From: Erwinia sorbitola
Lineage (GTDB): Bacteria; Pseudomonadota; Gammaproteobacteria; Enterobacterales; Enterobacteriaceae
NCBI RefSeq assembly: GCF_009738185.1
Contig: NZ_CP046509.1
Location: 4,529,501-4,593,500 of the forward strand
DNA length: 64,000 nt
Direction: 5' to 3'
Positions 34,730 to 43,800 of the stretch are shown here, piece after piece (position 1 is the stretch's first letter; each line of letters starts with the position of its first letter). Below the pieces are notes generated by a model. It saw nothing but the letters and a program-made list of their open reading frames with translations. It did not search any database and was not told where the DNA came from. Both the position numbers and the translations under genes were made by a program.

Positions 34730-36004
34730 ATGATTACCATTTATACCGCTCTGCTGTATCTCATTCAGCCTCTTATCTGGCTGCGCCTCTGGCTGCGCGG
34801 CCGGAAAGCCCCTGCTTACCGCAAACGCTGGGCTGAACGTTATGGATTCTGCGCGGGGAAAGTGCAGCCTGACGGTATTCTGCTTCACTCGGTATCGGTG
34901 GGTGAAACTCTGGCCGCTATTCCTCTGGTGCGCGCACTGCGCCATCGCTACCCTAATCTTCCGATTGTTGTCACCACCATGACGCCAACAGGCTCGGAGC
35001 GTGCCAGCTCGGCCTTTGGCAAAGACGTTCACCACGTCTATCTCCCCTATGACCTGCCCGGCGCAATGAACCGTTTCTTCGATACGGTGCGTCCGCGACT
35101 GGTGATCATCATGGAAACCGAGCTATGGCCTAATATGATCACCCAACTGCATACGCGCAAAATTCCGCTGGTGATCGCCAATGCTCGTCTGTCTGAGCGT
35201 TCCGCAAAGGGTTATGCGAAGATCGGTAAATTCATGAAACATCTGTTGCAACGCATCACTCTGATTGCCGCGCAAAATCAGGAAGATGGTGAGCGTTTCA
35301 TCAGCCTTGGCGTAAAACGTTCGCAGCTGGCGGTCACCGGCAGTCTGAAGTTTGATATTTCTGTAACACCAGAGCTGGCTGCGCGCGCCATCACACTGCG
35401 TCGTCAGTGGGCGCCACGTCGCCCGGTATGGATTGCCACCAGCACCCATGAAGGGGAAGAGAGCATTATTCTTGAGGCGCACCGTAAGTTGCTGGAGCGT
35501 TTCCCTAACCTGCTGCTGATTCTGGTGCCACGCCACCCGGAGCGTTTCGATACCGCACGTGTGCTGACGCAGAAAGCTGGTTTCAGCTATACCATGCGCA
35601 GCAGCGGTGAAATTCCCTCAGGCAGCACTCAGGTAGTGATTGGCGATACGATGGGTGAGCTGATGCTGTTATACGGCATCGCCGACCTGGCCTTTGTTGG
35701 CGGCAGCCTGGTTGAGCGCGGCGGCCACAACCCGCTGGAACCAGCGGCCCATGCTATTCCGGTACTGATGGGGCCACACATCTTTAACTTTAAAGATATC
35801 TGCGCACGCTTGCAGCAGGCCGATGGGCTGATTACCGTAACCGATGCCGACTCGCTGGATAAAGAGATTGGCACCCTGCTGACAGATGAAGATTACCGCC
35901 TCTACTATGGCCGGCATGCCGTAGATGTGCTTCACCAGAATCAGGGAGCATTGCAACGCCTGTTACATTTACTTGAACCTCATCTGCCTCAGCGGAATCA
36001 TTAA
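34730..36004 (+). CDS. waaA: 3-deoxy-D-manno-octulosonic acid (Kdo) transferase
   Basis: Bifunctional Kdo transferase that adds two Kdo residues to lipid IVA, essential for LPS. The 424 residues start MITIYTALLYLIQPLIWLRL (membrane anchor), then HSVSVGETLAAIPLVRALR, TMTPTGSERA, VTGSLKFDIS, IATSTHEGEE and FVGGSLVERGGHNPLEPAAHA, all WaaA hallmarks. The ATG at 34730 matches the E. coli N-terminus; the open frame upstream to 34634 is unrelated. It abuts waaE (stop TAA directly followed by ATG). Confidence 0.98.
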   Translation: MITIYTALLYLIQPLIWLRLWLRGRKAPAYRKRWAERYGFCAGKVQPDGILLHSVSVGETLAAIPLVRALRHRYPNLPIVVTTMTPTGSERASSAFGKDVHHVYLPYDLPGAMNRFFDTVRPRLVIIMETELWPNMITQLHTRKIPLVIANARLSERSAKGYAKIGKFMKHLLQRITLIAAQNQEDGERFISLGVKRSQLAVTGSLKFDISVTPELAARAITLRRQWAPRRPVWIATSTHEGEESIILEAHRKLLERFPNLLLILVPRHPERFDTARVLTQKAGFSYTMRSSGEIPSGSTQVVIGDTMGELMLLYGIADLAFVGGSLVERGGHNPLEPAAHAIPVLMGPHIFNFKDICARLQQADGLITVTDADSLDKEIGTLLTDEDYRLYYGRHAVDVLHQNQGALQRLLHLLEPHLPQRNH

Positions 36005-36781
36005 ATGAGCACTCGCCAGAAACTGTCGGTAGTGATGATTGCCAAAGATGCAGCAGACCTGCTGCCAGAATGTCTTGAGTCAGTCAGCTGGGCAGATGAG
36101 ATTATCCTGCTCGACTCCGGCAGCAGCGATGGCACGCCGGATATTGCCAGCCGTCACGGTGCAAAAGTCTTCCACTCTGAGGGATGGCCCGGATATGGCA
36201 AACAGCGCCAGCAGGCGCAGCGCCATGCCAGCCACCCGATGATTCTGATGATCGATAGTGACGAACGCGTCACCCCTGAGCTGAAACAGGCTATTGAAAA
36301 GGTTCTGGAGCAGCCTCCCTCCCCGGCGGTGTACAGCATTGCGCGGCGTAATCTGTTCCTCGGCCGTTTTATGCGCCATAGTGGCTGGTATCCGGATCGC
36401 GTCACCCGCCTGTATCCTCGTCACTATCAGTACAACGACAACCAGGTGCATGAATCACTGGAAACGGCACAGGTGAAAGCCACCCCGCTGCACGGCGATC
36501 TGCTGCACCTGACCTGTCGTGACTTCGCTGCATTCCAGTGGAAACAGTTCGCTTACGCAGAAGCCTGGGCTAAACAACGCCATCAGCAGGGGAAACGTTG
36601 CGGTATAACGGCCATTTTTGGGCATACAGCCGGAGCATTTCTGAAAACACTGGTGCTGCGTGCAGGTTTTCTTGATGGGAAACAGGGCTGGTTACTGGCC
36701 GTGGTGAATGCACAGTATACTTTTAATAAATACACGGCCCTCTGGGCTCTTAATCACGCATCCAGGAACGGCAGACTATGA
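36005..36781 (+). CDS. waaE: LPS core beta-1,4-glucosyltransferase WaaE
   Basis: GT2 enzyme (also called KdtX) that adds glucose to HepI in Klebsiella, Serratia and relatives; E. coli K-12 has no equivalent at this place. The 258 residues contain LSVVMIAKDAADLLPECLESV, ILLDSGSSDGT, the DSDERVTPEL metal/donor motif, and VHESLE followed by LHGDLLHLTCRDF, typical of the WaaE/LgtF family. It lies between waaA and coaD, overlapping coaD by 4 bp, the classic waaA-waaE-coaD arrangement of non-E. coli enterobacteria. Confidence 0.95.
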   Translation: MSTRQKLSVVMIAKDAADLLPECLESVSWADEIILLDSGSSDGTPDIASRHGAKVFHSEGWPGYGKQRQQAQRHASHPMILMIDSDERVTPELKQAIEKVLEQPPSPAVYSIARRNLFLGRFMRHSGWYPDRVTRLYPRHYQYNDNQVHESLETAQVKATPLHGDLLHLTCRDFAAFQWKQFAYAEAWAKQRHQQGKRCGITAIFGHTAGAFLKTLVLRAGFLDGKQGWLLAVVNAQYTFNKYTALWALNHASRNGRL

Positions 36782-37254
36782 GCACCAAAGCCATCTACCC
36801 CGGTACCTTTGATCCGATGACCAACGGCCACCTTGACATCGTAACCCGCGCTGCGCTGATGTTTGATCACATCATACTGGCAGTGGCGGCCAGCCCGAGC
36901 AAGAAGCCCCTGTTTTCACTGGAGGAGCGCGTTGCACTGGCAAGCGAAGTGGTGGCACATCTGCCAAACGTCAAGGTAGTGGGCTTCAGTGACCTGATGG
37001 CTAACTTCGCCAGAGCGCAACAGGCCAATGTGCTGGTACGCGGACTGCGGGCGGTCTCAGATTTTGAGTATGAATTGCAGCTGGCGCATATGAACCGCCA
37101 TCTGCTTCCCACTCTGGAAAGCGTATTTCTGATGCCGTCCGAAGCCTACTCCTTTATTTCATCATCGCTGATGAAAGAGGTGGCGCGCCACGGAGGGGAA
37201 GTCGAAGCGTTTCTTCCGGCCCCGGTATACGAGGCTCTGAAAGCGAAGCTCTGA
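36778..37254 (+). CDS. coaD: Phosphopantetheine adenylyltransferase
   Basis: Transfers AMP from ATP to 4'-phosphopantetheine, the penultimate step of CoA synthesis. The 158-residue protein begins MSTKAIYPGTFDPMTNGHLD, with the nucleotidyltransferase TxGH-type motif (TNGH), and has VRGLRAVSDFEYELQLAHMNR and YSFISSSLMKEVARHGG; all are CoaD signatures. Length is as in E. coli (159). Its start overlaps waaE. It is convergent with mutM, with only 12 bp between stops. Confidence 0.98.
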   Translation: MSTKAIYPGTFDPMTNGHLDIVTRAALMFDHIILAVAASPSKKPLFSLEERVALASEVVAHLPNVKVVGFSDLMANFARAQQANVLVRGLRAVSDFEYELQLAHMNRHLLPTLESVFLMPSEAYSFISSSLMKEVARHGGEVEAFLPAPVYEALKAKL

Positions 37255-37266
37255 ATGAGGAGCGGC

Positions 37267-38076
37267 TTACTTCTGGCAGTGACGGCAGAAAAATGTGCTG
37301 CGCTGCCCGTGTTTACTACTCTCTATCGGCATACCGCACTGGCGGCAAGGCTCACCAGCACGTCCATACACCTGTAGCTCCTGCGCAAAATATCCCGGCT
37401 TGCCATCACTTTGCAAAAAGTCACGCAGCGTGGTTCCGCCCTGCTCAATAGAGCGCAGCAAAACCGCTTTAATCGTGGTAACCAGCAGCGCGGCATCTGC
37501 TTCGCTTAATGCCATCGCCGGACGATCGGGCGAGATCCCTGCCACGAACAGCGACTCGCTGGCATAGATGTTACCCACACCAACCACCACTTTGTTATCC
37601 ATCAGCCATGGCTTTACCGCCGTGCGCTTACCACGCGATTTTTCAAACAGATATTCCGGTGAAAAGTCATCGCCAAGAGGCTCAGGCCCGAGATGCGACA
37701 GTACTGAACTGGCCGCAAGATCAGGACACCACAGCCAGGCACCGAAGCGGCGCGGATCCGTGTAGCGCAAAACTTTGCCATTGCTCATCACCAGATCGAC
37801 ATGATCGTGTTTTGCCGCAGGCAGATCTTCCGGTAACACTCGCAGGCTGCCTGACATACCCAGATGCACGATGATCCAACCCGTCGGCAGTTCGAGCAGC
37901 AGATATTTTGCACGTCGCTGAACGCTCAGTACAGGCTGATCGCTCAGGGCATGGATCTCCTGAGATACCGGCCAGCGCAGGCGCGAATTACGCACCACGG
38001 CATGCAAAATCGTGGCGCCAACAAGATGCGGCTCAATCCCGCGTCGACTGGTTTCGACTTCTGGTAACTCTGGCAT
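37267..38076 (-). CDS. mutM: Formamidopyrimidine-DNA glycosylase
   Basis: Base-excision repair glycosylase/AP lyase that removes 8-oxoguanine and formamidopyrimidines. The 269-residue protein starts MPELPEVE, exposing the catalytic Pro2 and Glu3; it has the helix-two-turn-helix with NIYASESLF and ends with the four-cysteine zinc finger CRQCGMPIE ... FFCRHCQK. Length equals E. coli MutM (269). It is followed by coaD on the opposite strand and preceded by the rpmBG terminator, as in E. coli. Confidence 0.98.
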   Translation of the reverse strand: MPELPEVETSRRGIEPHLVGATILHAVVRNSRLRWPVSQEIHALSDQPVLSVQRRAKYLLLELPTGWIIVHLGMSGSLRVLPEDLPAAKHDHVDLVMSNGKVLRYTDPRRFGAWLWCPDLAASSVLSHLGPEPLGDDFSPEYLFEKSRGKRTAVKPWLMDNKVVVGVGNIYASESLFVAGISPDRPAMALSEADAALLVTTIKAVLLRSIEQGGTTLRDFLQSDGKPGYFAQELQVYGRAGEPCRQCGMPIESSKHGQRSTFFCRHCQK

Positions 38077-38138
38077 TTCCTCGCCTCCATAAGGGGACTC
38101 GAATTATTGAGGGTATATATAAAAATGCAGAAACAAAA

Positions 38139-38165
38139 AAACCCGGCCGAAGCCGGGTTTTTTCA
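38139..38165. terminator. Bidirectional terminator after rpmG
   Basis: AACCCGGC and GCCGGGTT form an 8-bp stem with a CGAA tetraloop; six or more T residues follow on both strands. It ends the rpmB-rpmG operon. Confidence 0.9.
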
Positions 38166-38179
38166 TCCACTGAGATTAA

Positions 38180-38350
<171 letters not shown>

Positions 38351-38363
38351 TCAGTTCCTTACC

Positions 38364-38600
38364 TTAGTACTTCTCACCGCGGGTACGCATATCGGCCAAG
38401 ACCGTATCAATACCCTTCTTATCAATTACGCGCATGCCTTTGGCAGATACGCGCAGTGTAACGAAGCGCTTTTCGCTCTCAACCCAAAAACGGTGAGAGT
38501 GCAGGTTAGGCAGGAAACGGCGTTTCGTCGCGTTCATTGCGTGGGAACGGTTGTTACCCGTTACCGGACGCTTGCCAGTTACTTGGCAGACTCGTGACAT
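38364..38600 (-). CDS. rpmB: 50S ribosomal protein L28
   Basis: Ribosomal protein L28, 78 residues, starting MSRVCQVTGKRPVTGNNRSH and ending KGIDTVLADMRTRGEKY, matching the E. coli protein almost throughout. It heads the rpmB-rpmG operon. The upstream 290 bp (38601-38897) contains no gene and should carry the rpmB promoter; no confident promoter was assigned. Confidence 0.98.
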   Translation of the reverse strand: MSRVCQVTGKRPVTGNNRSHAMNATKRRFLPNLHSHRFWVESEKRFVTLRVSAKGMRVIDKKGIDTVLADMRTRGEKY

Positions 38601-38897
38601 GTCTATTCTCCAAAAATCAAATCAGCTCGAGCTTTAAAAATAAGGTTCTGGCCGCCTCGTCAGGCTTATAGCCCATCCAGGCGAGTTCTATGTGAACCCG
38701 CTGAGTAGGCTCAAACGCCAAACCCGAGATTCTCAAAGGTGGCGTAGTATACGCCCTGAAGCGCGACCGCTCAAGTCCCGAACAGATAAAGATCCCTTAG
38801 GATCGCGTACATTTGTCTTTTTTGTACGGGAAACACCCTGTTTAGCCACTGTAAAAGCAAAACCAAAGCGAAAATTGATTAAATAATAACCAACTGA

Positions 38898-39569
38898 CTA
38901 TAACCAGCCCCGTTCAGCAAAAGAGACATACTCCCCCCGACCGATCACCATATGGTCAAGCACCCGAATATTCATCAGGGCACATGCACTCACGATTTGC
39001 TTAGTGATTGTGCGATCGGCACGGCTGGGTTCTGCCAGCCCTGATGGGTGATTATGCGCCAGAATTAACGCTGCTGCATTTCGTTTTAGCGCTTCGCGGA
39101 CAATTTCTCGCGGATGAACTTCTACACTATTCAGCGTACCGCTGAACATTTCGCTGGTATGAATCACCCGATGCTGGTTATCAAAAAAGACCACCTGAAA
39201 AATTTCCCGCTCCCGATGTGCCAGGGAGCTGTTAAGAAAATCCAGCATCTGTTCAGAACTACTGACTGTAGTTTTCTCCAGCGCCTGTGGGCTGGTGAAG
39301 CAGCGCCGGGCAAGTTCTGCCACCGCATTAAGCTGCGCATATTTTGCCATACCTATCCCGTGGATTGCCCTAAAATCCTCCGGGGGGGCAGTCATCATCC
39401 GATGCAGCGATCCGAATACATCGAGTAACCGCTGCGCCAGTGCCATAACATGCATTCCGCGTGTGCCGGTTCGCAGGAAAATGGCCAGTAATTCAGTGTC
39501 GCTCAACGCCGCCGGGCTGAACTCTACTAATTTTTCACGCGGGGGGAGCCCCTTCCAGTTCTCTTCCAT
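38898..39569 (-). CDS. radC: RadC-family (JAB/MPN domain) protein
   Basis: UPF0758 protein of 223 residues, the same size as E. coli RadC (222). The N-terminal helix-hairpin-helix-like part includes IHGIGMAKYAQLNAV, and the C-terminal JAMM motif is complete: EVHPREIVREAL with the metal-site sequence AHNHPSGLAEPSRAD (HxHx10D). The start is the ATG at 39567-39569 with AAGGAG about 8 bp upstream; the frame extends 13 codons further. The historical DNA-repair role was not upheld, and the function remains unclear. It is divergent from coaBC, as in E. coli. Confidence 0.96.
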   Translation of the reverse strand: MEENWKGLPPREKLVEFSPAALSDTELLAIFLRTGTRGMHVMALAQRLLDVFGSLHRMMTAPPEDFRAIHGIGMAKYAQLNAVAELARRCFTSPQALEKTTVSSSEQMLDFLNSSLAHREREIFQVVFFDNQHRVIHTSEMFSGTLNSVEVHPREIVREALKRNAAALILAHNHPSGLAEPSRADRTITKQIVSACALMNIRVLDHMVIGRGEYVSFAERGWL

Positions 39570-39758
39570 CTGCCGTTTCTCCTTCCTGAAGAGAAAAAAG
39601 CATGGCATTATATACAGTAGTTTCCTATCGTGATGTGCAGACTTTACGTGCCCGATCGCAAAAATTGTGTGGTACTAACCCGTCTGATGGAGTGTGATAA
39701 AATAATCGAGTAACGGCGCCAGGGCACCGCAAAGGCTTAAGAGAAGGCAAACAGCAAA

Positions 39759-40973
39759 ATGATGGGATTAACCGGAAAACGTATTGTTCTTGGCGTCAGT
39801 GGTGGTATCGCGGCTTATAAAACACCTGAGCTGGTGCGCCGGCTGCGCGACCGTGGCGCGGAGGTGCGCGTGGTAATGACTCACGCGGCGAAAGCCTTTA
39901 TCACTCCACTCAGTTTGCAGGCAGTGTCCGGTTATCCGGTCTCCGATGATTTACTCGACCCCGCAGCCGAAGCCGCTATGGGGCATATCGAACTGGGTAA
40001 ATGGGCTGATTTAGTGATCCTCGCCCCGGCAACCGCTGACCTGATCGCTCGCGTTGCCGCCGGTATGGCGAATGACCTGGTGACCACTCTCTGCCTTGCC
40101 ACTGCGGCTCCGGTGGCGATTGTCCCGGCGATGAATCAGCAGATGTACCGTGCGCTCCCTACCCAACATAATCTGCAACTGCTGGCGCAGCGCGGCGTAC
40201 AGGTGTGGGGGCCGGATAGCGGCAGCCAGGCCTGCGGCGATATTGGCCCAGGGCGCATGCTCGACCCGCTGGCGATTGTAGACCTGGCTGTCGGCTGGGC
40301 TTCACCCATCAACGATCTGCAACATCTTAATATTATGATCACCGCAGGCCCCACCCGTGAAGCACTCGACCCGGTACGCTTCATCAGTAATCATAGTTCG
40401 GGGAAAATGGGGTTTGCTGTGGCTGCGGCCGCGGCAAAACGCGGTGCCCGCGTCACCCTGGTTGCCGGTCCGGTGACGCTTCCCACACCAGCGGGCGTCA
40501 ACCGCATTGATGTCCTGACGGCCCTGGAGATGCAGCAGGTGGTGATGTCTCAGGCGGCTGACCAGCAGATATTTATCGGCTGTGCAGCGGTCGCAGATTA
40601 CCGCGCAGCTGAGATAGCAGAAGAAAAAATCAAAAAACAGGGGGAAGAAATTACCCTGCGAATGATAAAAAATCCGGATATTGTGGCCGGGGTTGCAGCG
40701 ATGCAGCAAAACAGGCCGTATGTTGTAGGATTTGCCGCTGAAACCCAGAATGTGGAAGAATACGCCCAACAAAAAAGGGCGCGCAAGAATCTGGACTTGA
40801 TCTGCGCCAATGATGTAGCCAAAACCGGGCAGGGTTTCAACAGCGATACCAATGCCCTACACCTTTTTTGGCAGAAGGGAGATAAAGCCTTACCGCTATG
40901 CGATAAGTCACTCCTTGGCCAACAGCTATTAGACGAGATTGTCAGCCTTTATGATGAAAAAAATCGACGTTAA
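39759..40973 (+). CDS. coaBC: Bifunctional phosphopantothenoylcysteine decarboxylase/synthetase
   Basis: Two-domain CoA enzyme (Dfp). Residues 1-190 are the flavin-dependent CoaC decarboxylase: GKRIVLGVSGGIAAYKTPEL, the catalytic-His GHIELGKWADL and PAMNQQMY substrate clamp. Residues 190-404 are the CTP-dependent CoaB synthetase: NIMITAGPTREALDPVRFIS, SGKMGFAVAAAA, and IKNPDIVAGVAA. Length 404 is close to E. coli (406). It starts at ATG 39759 (a second ATG follows at once). Its 3' end overlaps the dut start by about 20 bp. Confidence 0.97.
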   Translation: MMGLTGKRIVLGVSGGIAAYKTPELVRRLRDRGAEVRVVMTHAAKAFITPLSLQAVSGYPVSDDLLDPAAEAAMGHIELGKWADLVILAPATADLIARVAAGMANDLVTTLCLATAAPVAIVPAMNQQMYRALPTQHNLQLLAQRGVQVWGPDSGSQACGDIGPGRMLDPLAIVDLAVGWASPINDLQHLNIMITAGPTREALDPVRFISNHSSGKMGFAVAAAAAKRGARVTLVAGPVTLPTPAGVNRIDVLTALEMQQVVMSQAADQQIFIGCAAVADYRAAEIAEEKIKKQGEEITLRMIKNPDIVAGVAAMQQNRPYVVGFAAETQNVEEYAQQKRARKNLDLICANDVAKTGQGFNSDTNALHLFWQKGDKALPLCDKSLLGQQLLDEIVSLYDEKNRR

Positions 40974-41409
40974 AATTCTTGATGCACGAGTCGGCACCGA
41001 CTTTCCCCTGCCAACCTATGCAACTTCAGGATCTGCCGGGCTGGATTTACGCGCCTGCCTGGATGAAGCCTTTGTGCTGCAACCTGGCGTAACCACGCTG
41101 GTGCCAACCGGTCTGGCTATTCACATTGCAGACCCGCAGCTCGCTGCCGTGATCCTGCCGCGCTCCGGGCTGGGCCATAAGCATGGCGTGGTACTGGGTA
41201 ACCTGGTAGGCCTGATTGATTCCGATTATCAGGGGCAGTTGATGGTCTCCGTCTGGAACCGTGGACAGGACTCATTTACTATCGAGCCAGGCGAACGTAT
41301 CGCGCAGATGGTTTTCGTTCCTGTCGTCCAGGCCGAGTTCAACCTGGTCAACGACTTTGACACCAGCGCGCGTGGCGAAGGTGGTTTCGGCCATTCTGGT
41401 CGCAAGTAA
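40951..41409 (+). CDS. dut: Deoxyuridine 5'-triphosphate nucleotidohydrolase
   Basis: Homotrimeric dUTPase that hydrolyses dUTP to dUMP, keeping uracil out of DNA. The 152 residues contain all five motifs: SAGLDLRA, the PRSGLGHKHG phosphate site, GLIDSDYQGQL (catalytic Asp), ERIAQMVF and the C-terminal P-loop-like RGEGGFGHSGRK. Starting at ATG 40951 (or 40954) agrees with E. coli; the frame extends four codons more. It overlaps coaBC and is followed after about 118 bp by slmA, with a small hairpin (CCGTGA/TCACGG at 41453-41473) between them. Confidence 0.97.
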   Translation: MMKKIDVKILDARVGTDFPLPTYATSGSAGLDLRACLDEAFVLQPGVTTLVPTGLAIHIADPQLAAVILPRSGLGHKHGVVLGNLVGLIDSDYQGQLMVSVWNRGQDSFTIEPGERIAQMVFVPVVQAEFNLVNDFDTSARGEGGFGHSGRK

Positions 41410-41527
41410 TTCTCCACGGCTCCCGCAACAACGATAATCTGAATTTCCCCTCCGTGAGCATCTTGTTCACGGATGTTGTGTGGGTCTTTGCCCGTTTATG
41501 GTGATGTTTTCAGGGGTCTTTTAAGAC

Positions 41528-42124
41528 ATGGCAGAAAAGAAGAGTGCGAAAAGGAATCGCCGTGAGGAAATCCTGCAAGCGCTGGCGCAAATGCTGGAGT
41601 CCGGTGATGGCAGCCAGCGTATTACTACCGCCAAGCTGGCGGCCAGTGTAGGAGTTTCTGAAGCGGCGCTTTACCGGCATTTTCCCAGCAAAACCAAGAT
41701 GTTTGACAGCCTGATCGAATTTATCGAAGACAGCCTGATTACGCGCATCAATCTGATTCTGAAAGACGAAAAAGAGACGCTGCCGCGCTTACGTATGATT
41801 ACTCAGTTAATTCTGGGCTTTGGTGAGCGTAATCCGGGTTTAACGCGTATTTTGACCGGCCACGCGCTGATGTTCGAACAGGATCGTCTGCAGGGGCGTA
41901 TCAACCAGCTTTTTGAGCGTATTGAAGTGCAGCTACGTCAGGTACTGCGTGAGAAAAAAATGCGTGAAGGTGAAGGCTTTATTACCGATGAAACGCTGCT
42001 GGCCAGCCAGCTACTGGCATTCTGCGAAGGATTATTGTCGCGCTTTGTCCGCTCTGAATTCCGCTATCGTCCAACGGTAGACTTCGATGTACGCTGGCCG
42101 CTGCTGGCCGCACAGTTTGTCTGA
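41528..42124 (+). CDS. slmA: Nucleoid occlusion factor SlmA
   Basis: TetR-family DNA-binding protein that blocks FtsZ-ring assembly over the nucleoid. It is 198 residues, as in E. coli. The N-terminal basic tail (KKSAKRNRREEILQALAQML) precedes the HTH with TTAKLAASVGVSEAALYRHF, and the C-terminal FtsZ-binding domain ends in FRYRPTVDFDVRWPLLAAQFV. Preceded by dut and convergent with pyrE, the conserved neighbourhood. A perfect 8-bp GC stem follows its stop. Confidence 0.98.
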   Translation: MAEKKSAKRNRREEILQALAQMLESGDGSQRITTAKLAASVGVSEAALYRHFPSKTKMFDSLIEFIEDSLITRINLILKDEKETLPRLRMITQLILGFGERNPGLTRILTGHALMFEQDRLQGRINQLFERIEVQLRQVLREKKMREGEGFITDETLLASQLLAFCEGLLSRFVRSEFRYRPTVDFDVRWPLLAAQFV

Positions 42125-42148
42125 CAGTTTGCTCTTGCCCTGAAACAT

Positions 42149-42169
42149 GGCGGCCAGCACATGGCCGCC
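42149..42169. terminator. Hairpin between convergent slmA and pyrE
   Basis: GGCGGCCA and TGGCCGCC form an 8-bp perfect GC-rich stem around ATCACA-like loop bases. There is no T run, so termination may rely on other factors. Confidence 0.45.
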
Positions 42170-42176
42170 CTGCTAA

Positions 42177-42818
42177 TCAGATACCATACTCGCTACGGTA
42201 TGCACGTACCGCTATCAGGTGATCGGCCATTTCAGGCTTTTCTTCCAGGTAAGCAATCAGCTCTTTTAGCGTAACGATCGAAATCACCTTACAGCCGTAA
42301 TCACGCTCCACTTCCTGAATAGCGGAGATGTCACCACGTCCGCGCTCCTGTCGGTCGAGGGAGATCAGCACACCAGCCAGCGTCGCCTGATTCGCCGCGA
42401 TAATTTCCATCGACTCCCGGATAGCAGTGCCTGCGGTAATCACATCATCCACCAGCATAATTTTACCCTGTAGCGGGCTGCCCACCAGCGTTCCACCTTC
42501 GCCATGCGTTTTAGCTTCTTTACGATTGAAGCAGTAAGGCACGTCACGGTCGTGATGATCTGCCAGCGCCACCACCGTGGTGGTAGCAATAGGAATGCCT
42601 TTATAAGCCGGGCCAAAGACCAGATCAAAATCAATACCTGAATCAACCAGAGCCTGAGCGTAGAAACGGCCCAGCAGGGCGAGATCGCGCCCGGTATTAA
42701 ACAGACCGGCGTTAAAGAAATAAGGGCTTCTACGCCCTGATTTCAGCGTGAATTCACCAAACTTCAGCACCTGCTTGTTGATAGCGAATTCGATAAATTG
42801 GCGCTGCCAGGCTTTCAT
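42177..42818 (-). CDS. pyrE: Orotate phosphoribosyltransferase
   Basis: Makes orotidine 5'-monophosphate from orotate and PRPP in pyrimidine synthesis. The 213 residues show RRSPYFFNAGLFNTG, the catalytic loop KEAKTHGEGG and the PRPP-binding motif IMLVDDVITAGTAIRESM. Length equals E. coli PyrE (213). It is second in the rph-pyrE operon, separated by 56 bp that contain the attenuator terminator, so its expression should rise when UTP falls. Confidence 0.98.
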   Translation of the reverse strand: MKAWQRQFIEFAINKQVLKFGEFTLKSGRRSPYFFNAGLFNTGRDLALLGRFYAQALVDSGIDFDLVFGPAYKGIPIATTTVVALADHHDRDVPYCFNRKEAKTHGEGGTLVGSPLQGKIMLVDDVITAGTAIRESMEIIAANQATLAGVLISLDRQERGRGDISAIQEVERDYGCKVISIVTLKELIAYLEEKPEMADHLIAVRAYRSEYGI

Positions 42819-42843
42819 GTCGTTTTCCTCAAATCGGGGGCAT

Positions 42844-42867
42844 AAAAAAGGCGACTATTCGTCGCCT
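42844..42867 (-). promoter_or_regulatory. pyrE attenuator (intrinsic terminator between rph and pyrE)
   Basis: On the minus strand AGGCGAC pairs with GTCGCCT around a short loop, followed by a T run, just 8 bp after the rph stop and 25 bp before pyrE. In E. coli this terminator is controlled by UTP-sensitive RNA polymerase pausing coupled to translation of the rph 3' end; the same architecture is visible here. Confidence 0.88.
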
Positions 42868-42874
42868 GAGAAAA

Positions 42875-43591
42875 TCAGTTGGCCAGCGCCGCTTTCTGCG
42901 CTGCAACCAGAGTATCGATACCGCCTCGCGCCAGCTCAAGAAGCTTCAGCAGCTCATCGTGACTGAACGGCTCACCTTCTGCGGTGCCCTGCACCTCGAT
43001 CATGCGGCCATCTTCAGTCATTACCACGTTCATATCCGTTTCGGCAGCGGAGTCTTCAACATACTCCAGATCGCACAACGCTTCGCCGTTAACGATACCA
43101 ACAGAGATAGCCGCGACCATGCCTTTCATCGGGTTAGCTTTCAGCTTGCCGATAGAGACCAGATGGTTCAGCGCATCAGCCAGTGCCACACAGGCACCAG
43201 TGATAGAGGCGGTGCGGGTTCCACCATCGGCCTGCAATACATCGCAGTCAAGGGTGATGGTGAACTCACCCAGCGCTTTCAGGTCAATTGCAGCGCGCAG
43301 TGAACGAGCGATCAGGCGCTGAATCTCCAGTGTACGACCGCCCTGCTTGCCTTTAGCCGCTTCACGCGCGTTACGGCTGTGGGTGGCGCGAGGCAGCATA
43401 CCGTATTCAGCGGTGACCCATCCCTGGCCCTGACCTTTCAGAAAACGCGGTACGCCTTCGTCAATGGTTGCGGTACACAGCACTTTGGTATCACCGAATT
43501 CAACCAGCACAGAGCCTTCTGCATGTTTGGTGTAATGGCGGGTCAGGGTAACGGGGCGCACCTGTTGTACACTTCGGCCTGATGGACGCAT
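42875..43591 (-). CDS. rph: Ribonuclease PH
   Basis: Phosphorolytic 3'-5' exoribonuclease that trims tRNA precursors. The full 238-residue protein is present (MRPSGRSVQQVRPVTLTRHY ... ending GGIDTLVAAQKAALAN), so the reading frame is intact, unlike the frameshifted rph of E. coli K-12 strains. Motifs include GWVTAEYGMLPRATHSRNAR and CDVLQADGGTRTASITGA. The start is the ATG at 43589-43591; the frame extends 13 codons upstream. First gene of rph-pyrE. Its intact 3' end is relevant to pyrE attenuation because ribosomes must reach the attenuator. Confidence 0.97.
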   Translation of the reverse strand: MRPSGRSVQQVRPVTLTRHYTKHAEGSVLVEFGDTKVLCTATIDEGVPRFLKGQGQGWVTAEYGMLPRATHSRNAREAAKGKQGGRTLEIQRLIARSLRAAIDLKALGEFTITLDCDVLQADGGTRTASITGACVALADALNHLVSIGKLKANPMKGMVAAISVGIVNGEALCDLEYVEDSAAETDMNVVMTEDGRMIEVQGTAEGEPFSHDELLKLLELARGGIDTLVAAQKAALAN

Positions 43592-43800
43592 AATTTCTCT
43601 CCGGCTAGCTAAACATAATTGGCTGCGCATTATACGGATTTCGCAATGGATTGCCTATGGCAGGCGCTAATCAACGCTGATTGTTATGAAAACGACAGAT
43701 AATTAAACGCTAAAACAGCAGGATAGCCAGCAACAGGGTGTAAAACGTACCGAAATATGGCTAAATACCTTTTATCAACAATTCCCCTGCCGGACTCCGT

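Noticed and set aside
40136..40852. Long antisense frames over coaBC
   Set aside because: Shadows produced by the GC-rich third-position pattern of coaBC; coaBC itself is fully supported.
41453..41473. Terminator between dut and slmA
   Set aside because: The 6-bp stem lacks a T run and the two genes are usually co-transcribed.
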